Shown here piece after piece: positions 34,976 through 40,094 of a stretch of DNA of 40,094 nt. The position numbers were made by a program, and so were the translations under genes. The DNA comes from Anabaena catenula FACHB-362. Its GTDB lineage: Bacteria; Cyanobacteriota; Cyanobacteriia; Cyanobacteriales; Nostocaceae. The notes under the pieces were generated by a model that was given only the letters and a program-made list of their open reading frames with translations, searched no databases and was not told the DNA's origin. Within the stretch, counting starts at the first letter, position 1; every line of letters begins with the position of its first letter. The DNA lies in NCBI RefSeq assembly GCF_014698735.1, contig NZ_JACJTQ010000048.1:1-40094 (forward strand), in the 5' to 3' direction.

Positions 34976-35536
34976 ATGACTCTCAACATTCCAACGAAAA
35001 TAACCCCAGGAGACACCTTAGTTTGGTTTGACGTATCTTTCGACGGCATAGACCCTTCTAGTGGCTTAACAGTTAAATTTAGCCCCACAGAGTATCTCTT
35101 AACTTACTCAATTCGTGGTGCAGTAACAGTAGATTTAGTAGCAGTGGAACAAGATGGTAGTTGGAAAACTACTTTGACAAGTGTTGCTTCATCTGAACTA
35201 ACAGCTGGCAGTTACTACTGGCAAGCGCATCTGACAAATAATGTTGGCGATCGCACTACAGTTGGTCAAGGTCAGTTATTGGTTGGGGCTAACCTAGCAG
35301 CAGTAGCAACTGCCTATGACGGGCGTTCTGAGGCTAAGAAAATGCTTGACGCGGTTACTGCTGCTATTTCAGCCAGGTTAACAGGTGGAGCAGTACTTAA
35401 GTACGCCATCAAAGACCGGGACTTGGAGCGTGACCCTTTAGATAGTTTGTATGTACTAAGAGATAAACTTAAATGGGAAGTTGCCCGTGAGGAGAAGGCT
35501 GGTAAGAGCTCAATGAACTTTATTAGGTTCAGATAA
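34976..35536 (+). CDS. Ig-like domain plus gpW-like C-terminal region (head-tail joining candidate)
   Basis: A 186-residue protein. The first ~110 residues are beta-rich, GDTLVWFDVSFDGIDPSSG at the start and SYYWQAHLTNNVGDRTTVG at the end, like a baseplate-type N-domain. The last ~75 residues are helical, containing KYAIKDRDLERDPLDSLYVL and RDKLKWEVAREE, which matches the gpW/head-completion pattern found directly after lambda terminase (gpA-gpW). The fusion is unusual. It may sit under the portal and stabilise packaged DNA. A strong hairpin follows. Confidence 0.55.
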   Translation: MTLNIPTKITPGDTLVWFDVSFDGIDPSSGLTVKFSPTEYLLTYSIRGAVTVDLVAVEQDGSWKTTLTSVASSELTAGSYYWQAHLTNNVGDRTTVGQGQLLVGANLAAVATAYDGRSEAKKMLDAVTAAISARLTGGAVLKYAIKDRDLERDPLDSLYVLRDKLKWEVAREEKAGKSSMNFIRFR

Positions 35537-35545
35537 CAATAAAAG

Positions 35546-35577
35546 GAGGGCGTTAATTAATCTAATTAACACCCTTC
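35546..35577. terminator. Bidirectional terminator at convergence with minus-strand operon
   Basis: AGGG-C-GTTAATT pairs with AATTAAC-A-CCCT around a short loop. It lies between the stop of the gpW-like gene and the stop of the minus-strand gene at 35591. Confidence 0.7.
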
Positions 35578-35590
35578 TCATTAACTGTAT

Positions 35591-35869
35591 TTATATATTA
35601 AAAAGACTTTGGATTCTATTAATAGGGTTTAGACGCAGGATTAAAAGTTTTGTCCACTGACAGTCTACTAGCCTTTTGGATGGGAGGTGGGCGGCTCTCC
35701 GTTCAAGTTCCATTCTCATAGTATCAGACATCATAACCCCTTCAGGGATGCGTATTTGGTTTGGTATGATCTGATAACGACAACTTTGATTCTCAAACCT
35801 CGGTTTTAGAGGGACAAGGGACGATACCACCAAGTATATTAATACGATTGCACCGAGTGTTTTATTCAT
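35591..35869 (-). CDS. Small secreted or anchored protein, hypothetical
   Basis: A 92-residue protein with an N-terminal hydrophobic stretch (about residues 4-20, GAIVLIYLVVSSLVPL) that would serve as signal or anchor. The remainder is hydrophilic and has two Cys (30 and 70), perhaps a disulfide. It is the last gene of the leftward polymerase operon, 74 bp after the preceding stop. A spanin-like or lysis role is conceivable but unproven. Confidence 0.5.
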   Translation of the reverse strand: MNKTLGAIVLIYLVVSSLVPLKPRFENQSCRYQIIPNQIRIPEGVMMSDTMRMELERRAAHLPSKRLVDCQWTKLLILRLNPINRIQSLFNI

Positions 35870-35943
35870 TTCTAAGCTGGTAAACTATAGCAGACTAATT
35901 ATCACACATTCTACTTAACTCACACGCTTCTATTTCTATATGT

Positions 35944-36345
35944 CTAGCGATTTATCACTACGGGTGGTACAGGGGAAGGTTTTGGTGTGTGAAGAGCTTG
36001 AAACAGCGTGTACCCTATTACAAAGCTGGCTAGTAGATTACCAAAGCAGAGTGCCATCGTTACAGAACCTCTGATGACCTCTTTCTTTGCGATCGCTCTT
36101 TTAGTTGCGAGTTCTTCTTCTTCTCTCTGCTCTTTAACTAGGTCAGTTACCTTAATAGTTGGGTCATTCCAGATTAGTTCAGCCGTTTCCCTCAATCTTG
36201 CTATGGTTTCTTCTGAAAAAACAGATTTAAATTCTTCTGGGTTGGTATTCATAAAAGTATAATAATGCTTACTAATACAATTATACACGTTTTTATAGAT
36301 AGCAGGAAGCAGCCTAGAAGTTAATCTAAGCTGCGTGTTAGTCAT
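35944..36345 (-). CDS. Membrane-anchored protein with cytoplasmic charged helix, hypothetical
   Basis: The frame from the ATG at 36343-36345 gives 133 residues; an internal ATG at 36252 would give 102 and follows TATTATAC closely, so either could be used. The body is a charged helix (KVTDLVKEQREEEELATKRA) and the C-terminus has a single membrane segment (about residues 97-120, LCFGNLLASFVIGYTLF) followed by a Pro-rich tail. The longer start lies 16 bases after the polymerase stop, so coupling is likely. Function unknown. Confidence 0.5.
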   Translation of the reverse strand: MTNTQLRLTSRLLPAIYKNVYNCISKHYYTFMNTNPEEFKSVFSEETIARLRETAELIWNDPTIKVTDLVKEQREEEELATKRAIAKKEVIRGSVTMALCFGNLLASFVIGYTLFQALHTPKPSPVPPVVINR

Positions 36346-36361
36346 CACGACAAACTGTTCG

Positions 36362-38647
36362 TTACGCTGCTACAGGTATTTTGATGTGGTGGGGAGTTGG
36401 TATTAAAATCTCTTCTACAGTCAGTCTTGCCTCGTTGTATAGGTCATACATCTCACCCCAGAAAAGCTCTGTGTTAAATACTGGCTTTCTTACTTTCTTA
36501 ACTATTGCGGGCTCTGTTATGGGGCTGACAAAAGGCTTTGTTTCAAGGGAGGCGCTGATGCCGGATAATTTAGTTGCTTCTTCTTCTGCTTCCTTGGGGA
36601 CAGTTCCTTCAATGACAGCACCGTCGTGAAAGTCTTGCACTGGCTTATAGCCATATTTGGGGGCTAGAGCTATTATCTGACACATAAATGCTGCCTCTGC
36701 CCCTTGCAGCAAGTGAGCCATTGCCTTGCTAACAAGCAAATCTGCTCTCATTTCTGTGATGTCAAGAGACATACCAGCAGCATTTTTTACATAAAACTTT
36801 CCAGCTATCTGATTTAACCAAGTAGGGGCTGTGGTAATGATGTCTGATTTCTTCTTTCCAACGAGAGTGAGTAACCAAGTGCTGAAGCCTTCTAGCTCCA
36901 CGATAAGAGACTGACAAGCTGAGAAAAATCTCTGATAAGCAGCGAAAGCCTTTTCTCCATCATAATTAAACTCTTCAAGGAGTAGGTTGTAGTGTGCTGT
37001 GGGTGCTGGGCGCTCTAACCTTTGCTTGGAGAATGAACCATCCGGCAGCATCACATAATCTTGACCAGCCGCCTTCTGTTGTTCGTATAGTGCGATCGCT
37101 CTACCAAGTTTGATGAAGGTTTCTTTGGTATCGGTGTTAAGCGGGAGAATCTTCGTACCCATCAGAGTTGCAATTAGCAGGTCTTTCCAAGTCTGTACAC
37201 TTACGCCGATCTTCTCCGAGTAAATGTATTTAGCTTTAGGCGTGTTTATGTAGTCTTTGAGGAAGGAAGCATCAAACCCTGACATCTCTAGTATTTGGAT
37301 AGCACAGCGTGGTTGGGCGGCAGCCATATCATAGTTGTTATACTCTTCAATACCTGAGAATGCAGCGGCGGTTAGCTCTCTAGAAGCACTCTGGAAGCCA
37401 CCGCGATGGTGGGTTAATCTACCAGATTTCTGAGCGTGATAAGCGGCTGTGTAGAATGCGTACCCATCTTTGCCGTGAATAGCCCCACCATCCAGAACCA
37501 CACTGCTGAGAGCCCAATAGTCACTAATATATTGGGCACGGGCTTTCCTGTATGCCCTGCTGTTTATGCCTTGTTCGTCCCGCAATTGTTTGTATGTGGT
37601 TACTTTCTGTCTTAGAAACTGCAGGCAGGCTCTGAGATTGAACTTTGTTTTCTGATATCCTTTGATGCGTGCGACTACATTTGGTGGGAGCTTATTTCCA
37701 TTTTCATCAGTAAGTTTTGACTTTTCAGCAGCTCTTACATTCTTGCCTTTCATAAGGTCAAATCTGTCAATCTCACCAAGCTCTAGACCAAGAAGTTGCG
37801 CGTCCACATAAGCATCAAGAATGTCTGGGTTAACCCTGTAATAAAGACACTTCTTTTTAGCCTCTGAGTAAACACCATCTGTCTCAATCAACTTTGCGTC
37901 TAGCAGCTTTTGCTTCAGGCAGCCAAGGAACGCATCACGAATGAACCTTGAATCAATAGGTATCCAACCCTCTGCCTCAGTAACTACGCGACCAGAGGAG
38001 CGCAAAACGTGGATGAATAACTCCTTTGTTTTTTTATTAAAGCCGACCATGATGTCTTCTAGAAACTTTCTGCAAGTTGGCGTGACTATAAAGGTTGTGC
38101 ATTTTTTAGCCGTTCCTTGGTAGTTCCAGGTCTTTTGAGTCTCAATTTCTATTTCACTAGCTGTCTTCTTCCTAGCAGGTGGTCGAGCCGGGATTGGTTC
38201 TAACTCAATAGCAATATTTGTTTCTTCTACCTGTGCTGGGGTAACAATCTCCGATGTCACTAGTTCTTTGCTGGGTGCGGCTTTAGCTAGTGTTTCGGCT
38301 TTGGGTTGGATGTCAATTTCTGCTATACTTGGAGTATAAGGATCAACCACTGCAGCCGCGATACCTTGAGCCTTTTTAAGTAGCAATTCCAATCGCTCGA
38401 TTAGGTCATCATTATCCGAAATGCCGTCTGTTGATTTCCTGAAAGAAGCTTGAGACTCCTCGGTGACGCGGGGGGTCTCTTTTGATTTGTTCATCTCGGA
38501 CTCATGAACTTGTTGAGGTTGGTGTGGCAGGACGCAGAAGAAGAGACTGTAGTATTTGTCAATATCTGGTACTCCCTCTTGGGATAGATATTCTTGGTTC
38601 AGCTTTCTTTCCGCTGCTGATAGTTTAAATGTGGTTGAAGTTTTCAT
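36362..38647 (-). CDS. Phage replication protein with family-A polymerase-like domain
   Basis: A 761-residue protein. Residues 1-170 are low-complexity linker; about 170-285 look like a winged-helix region; about 410-690 resemble the palm and fingers of family-A polymerases. Motif A is YDMAAAQPR: D440, Q445 and R447 have the spacing of D-x4-E-x-R in Pol I. Motif B is WKDLLIATLMG (K488, G497), matching K-x8-G of the O-helix. LLQGAEAAF (Q648) and DFHDGAVIE (H674-D675) fit the Q helix and motif C. A ~70-residue insert separates motif B from Q648. No 3'-5' exonuclease is present. The gate Glu is Gln and the O-helix Tyr is Met. It could be a DNA polymerase or primase-type enzyme. Confidence 0.6.
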   Translation of the reverse strand: MKTSTTFKLSAAERKLNQEYLSQEGVPDIDKYYSLFFCVLPHQPQQVHESEMNKSKETPRVTEESQASFRKSTDGISDNDDLIERLELLLKKAQGIAAAVVDPYTPSIAEIDIQPKAETLAKAAPSKELVTSEIVTPAQVEETNIAIELEPIPARPPARKKTASEIEIETQKTWNYQGTAKKCTTFIVTPTCRKFLEDIMVGFNKKTKELFIHVLRSSGRVVTEAEGWIPIDSRFIRDAFLGCLKQKLLDAKLIETDGVYSEAKKKCLYYRVNPDILDAYVDAQLLGLELGEIDRFDLMKGKNVRAAEKSKLTDENGNKLPPNVVARIKGYQKTKFNLRACLQFLRQKVTTYKQLRDEQGINSRAYRKARAQYISDYWALSSVVLDGGAIHGKDGYAFYTAAYHAQKSGRLTHHRGGFQSASRELTAAAFSGIEEYNNYDMAAAQPRCAIQILEMSGFDASFLKDYINTPKAKYIYSEKIGVSVQTWKDLLIATLMGTKILPLNTDTKETFIKLGRAIALYEQQKAAGQDYVMLPDGSFSKQRLERPAPTAHYNLLLEEFNYDGEKAFAAYQRFFSACQSLIVELEGFSTWLLTLVGKKKSDIITTAPTWLNQIAGKFYVKNAAGMSLDITEMRADLLVSKAMAHLLQGAEAAFMCQIIALAPKYGYKPVQDFHDGAVIEGTVPKEAEEEATKLSGISASLETKPFVSPITEPAIVKKVRKPVFNTELFWGEMYDLYNEARLTVEEILIPTPHHIKIPVAA

Positions 38648-38649
38648 GG

Positions 38650-38823
38650 TTAGTATCCTTTGCTGATGAGGTATTCTTCTACTGCTTTACGAACTATGTA
38701 GCCCGCGCTTCTTTCTTCTTTCTCTGCCATCTCTGCCAACCTAGCTCGTAGTTCCGGGGGGCATACAAAAGCAAAGTGGTTTTTGTATTCTCTCTTTGGT
38801 TTGGTTTTCTCTTCAGTGCCCAT
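38650..38823 (-). CDS. RHH-type regulator of the polymerase operon
   Basis: A 57-residue protein from the ATG at 38821-38823 (a longer 84-residue reading would enter the promoter). It opens MGTEEKTKPKREYKN, then HFAFVCPPELRARLAEMAEK (strand-helix) and ERSAGYIVRKAVEEYLISKG, a typical Arc/CopG-like RHH. AAAAAAGAG before the start is a good ribosome site. The polymerase ATG is two bases after its stop. It probably represses its own promoter, which carries two GTTGNCAAC boxes. Confidence 0.75.
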   Translation of the reverse strand: MGTEEKTKPKREYKNHFAFVCPPELRARLAEMAEKEERSAGYIVRKAVEEYLISKGY

Positions 38824-38850
38824 AACTCTTTTTTTTACTGGTATACTACC

Positions 38851-38880
38851 ATTGTAACCATGTTGCCAACAGTTGACAAC
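38851..38880 (-). promoter_or_regulatory. Promoter with two GTTGNCAAC operators for the polymerase operon
   Basis: On the minus strand, TTGTCA (38874-38879) and TACAAT (38851-38856) are separated by exactly 17 bp, a near-consensus sigma-70 promoter. GTTGCCAACAGTTGACAAC (38862-38880) contains two short palindromes, GTTGCCAAC and GTTGACAAC, ten bases apart. They cover the -35 and spacer, as expected for binding by an RHH repressor. Confidence 0.75.
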
Positions 38881-39509
38881 AATCCTGCCTACTATATTAT
38901 ACATATTTCTTATAAATAAGCAGACAATGAGTGATTAAACTTATATAAAATAGAGAAGCCAACAAGTAAGCCTTGTTCTAGCTTATATGTCAGTAGAGGT
39001 AAGTGCAAGTATTACCTTCAAGCAACTGAAGACAAATAATCTCACTAGTGGTATTTTATTACCCCTTCTAGGTCGGTTAGAGAAAGTCTATAAGGTTGAA
39101 ACGGTGAGTCCTTCCAGTTATTCTGCCCGCTTCAGCGGCTCTTTAATATATAATATATAGTTTTCTTTAGTTTATAAACCCTTTGTGGTGGGTTTGTGTT
39201 CGTCTTTGTGTTGTTTGGTTTTGGTTCTTGTGGTTTCTTTTCTTTGTGTGGTTGGCTTTGTTGGCTCTTTCTCCCTCTCATGTACCTTGTAAAGCAATAC
39301 TCTCTAACCTATACCCAGCAAAGGTTTCAGGCGATATCGGTTTTCCTAGCGTAATTCTTAGCTCTATTCTCTATTCTTTTTTCTCGGCTTTAGCTGTGTA
39401 AGATCACATCGCTGGTGTGCTGTATTCACTCACGAAGTAATAGTCCTCTGTGGTAGCCTATTGTAACTTCCCAGCCATCTGACTAGAATATCCAGTAAAC
39501 AAGACACAA
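38881..39509. other. Right-hand low-gene region with an A-free tract
   Basis: Little coding capacity is seen. Apart from a possible 57-residue ORF, it holds AT-rich sequence (about 38885-38950), a hairpin AACAAG/CTTGTT (38961-38977) and a stretch 39179-39279 with no A on the + strand (G/T-rich, then pyrimidine-rich). A 72-codon GTG frame through this tract is low complexity and rejected. An origin or packaging function is conceivable. Confidence 0.5.
38987..39160 (+). CDS. Possible 57-residue protein
   Basis: The ATG at 38987 opens a frame beginning MSVEVSASITFKQLKTNNLT and ending SYSARFSGSLIYNI. It is transcribed divergently from the polymerase operon. No clear ribosome site or motif is visible. 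Its middle (SGILLPLLGRLEKVYKVETV) resembles a helix-strand unit of a small regulator, but the call is weak. Confidence 0.35.
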   Translation: MSVEVSASITFKQLKTNNLTSGILLPLLGRLEKVYKVETVSPSSYSARFSGSLIYNI

Positions 39510-40031
39510 ATGCAACACACAAAACCGGCTAGAAAAATCCTTGTTATCGGTGGCTCCTCTTATAACAAAAATACGCCTGAGAAAATTGGACAAGCACTAA
39601 TACATAGTAATTTTATGGATGAGTGGGCGGTAATTATCGCAATTCATAAATTCTTAAGGTTAAATGACAGAGACGAAACTAAGACTGTGGAGAAGATAAT
39701 AAAGCATAGAGAGCAAGAGCTTTCTCTACCCAATATTTCCTTTATCACTAAGCCAGGACAAACTATAGTAGAAACTGGAAATATTTATGTACTACCACAT
39801 TCCCTACCTTATCCTCTAACTGTTAAAGTAGATAAACCATTTGTTAATCCAAAACAGAAAAATCTTACTTGTGATCAAAAGTTTCGTCTCCAAACGCCAA
39901 GTATTGATGGATACTTGGAGACAAGCTTCATAGATGATAATGACCAATTAAAAATTCATGCCGAAGGTTCAATCAATTCTGAAGAATTAGACATCTCCGA
40001 AAAAGAATTAAATTATGGTATAAGAATATAA
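39510..40031 (+). CDS. CheB-methylesterase-like protein, C-terminally incomplete
   Basis: A 173-residue protein. ILVIGGSSYNKNTPEKIGQA resembles the CheB start VIGASTGG, with S16 at the nucleophile position; AVIIAIHKF supplies H46 as the possible catalytic His. PGQTIVETGNIYVLPHSLPY parallels the pGxiYvAPp segment, and FRLQTPSIDGYLETSF parallels the PSIDvLf segment. The final GMGxDGA motif with the catalytic Asp is missing. A stand-alone CheB without CheA/CheR neighbours is unusual. It may be a decayed host gene or a phage-borne relative; whether it belongs to the prophage is unclear. Confidence 0.5.
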   Translation: MQHTKPARKILVIGGSSYNKNTPEKIGQALIHSNFMDEWAVIIAIHKFLRLNDRDETKTVEKIIKHREQELSLPNISFITKPGQTIVETGNIYVLPHSLPYPLTVKVDKPFVNPKQKNLTCDQKFRLQTPSIDGYLETSFIDDNDQLKIHAEGSINSEELDISEKELNYGIRI

Positions 40032-40055
40032 AAGTGTATTTTTTGGTAAGACGTT

Positions 40056-40094
40056 ATGGGCAGTATATTTGAATATATTCAGAGCAATCCTCAC
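40056..40094 (+). CDS. Start of a gene running off the right edge
   Basis: The ATG at 40056 reads MGSIFEYIQSNPH to the window end. A weak likeness to N-termini of some cyanobacterial insertion-sequence transposases was noted, but 13 residues cannot decide this. Confidence 0.25.
   Translation, partial: MGSIFEYIQSNPH

Larger units (their letters stand above)
7400..39200. mobile_element. Siphovirus-type prophage (boundaries not resolved)
   Basis: Portal, protease-capsid, tail, fibre, terminase and replication genes occupy about 32 kb without host-type genes. No integrase, attL/attR repeat or clear right boundary was seen, so the element may continue past the window. HIP1 octamers occur through it, indicating long residence in cyanobacteria. 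The structural genes look intact except for the frameshifted DUF2793-like gene. Confidence 0.8.

Noticed and set aside
36008-36262. 84-codon plus-strand frame opposite the 35944-36345 gene
   Set aside because: Antisense to a better supported gene in the leftward operon; Ser/Leu-rich without motif.
39183-39401. 72-codon frame through the A-free tract starting with GTG
   Set aside because: The Trp/Phe/Val/Leu-rich product follows from the G/T composition, there is no ribosome site, and it has no conserved pattern.

Overview
The window is cyanobacterial, most likely from a filamentous Nostoc/Anabaena-type genome. The signs are HIP1 octamers (GCGATCGC), a 7-bp short tandem repeat (CAGGAGT x4), Nostocales-style intergenic repeats, a cyanobacterial-type Ser/Thr kinase and a PAS-GAF-GAF sensor protein. 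Bases 1 to about 7,000 are host chromosome: the start of a Ser/Thr kinase (minus strand), a glcD-type FAD oxidase, a GHL10-family secreted glycoside hydrolase overlapping a small membrane protein gene, and a histidine-kinase-like protein that has lost its phosphoacceptor histidine.

From about 7.4 kb to at least 39.2 kb the DNA is a prophage of siphovirus type (long non-contractile tail predicted). A tRNA-Val-like relic at 7,038 and several hairpins sit at the left junction. The control region (7.6-9.9 kb) encodes an antirepressor-like protein, two small ribbon-helix-helix (RHH) proteins, an unknown protein and a membrane/coiled-coil protein. Two copies of CCATGTCCCCCTGG abut the -10 boxes of two divergent promoters there. 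The plus-strand morphogenesis block (10.0-25.7 kb) runs portal, protease-capsid fusion, head-tail joining, tail terminator, tail tube, tail completion, tail chaperone G with a -1 frameshift extension (GT), tape measure with two wall-hydrolase domains, then a gene-transfer-agent-like baseplate set (DUF2460, DUF2163, NlpC/P60, hub). A fibre/adsorption block follows (25.8-32.4 kb) with one frameshifted gene and two paralogous fibres. Terminase genes and a gpW-like protein lie downstream of the fibres (32.5-35.5 kb) instead of before the portal.

A minus-strand operon (38.9-35.6 kb) carries an RHH regulator, a 761-residue protein with family-A polymerase-like motifs and no proofreading domain, and two small membrane proteins. 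Its single promoter carries two GTTGNCAAC boxes. The right end holds a 101-base run with no A on the + strand, a CheB-methylesterase-like protein and the first codons of another gene. No integrase, holin or free endolysin is visible, and the right boundary may lie beyond the window.

The observations most worth following up are the polymerase-like protein, the two operator systems, an AT-rich palindromic element that brackets the head-tail operon in opposite orientation, the unannotated chaperone frameshift, and the degenerate host sensor kinase. All family names were assigned by reading motifs, without database searches.
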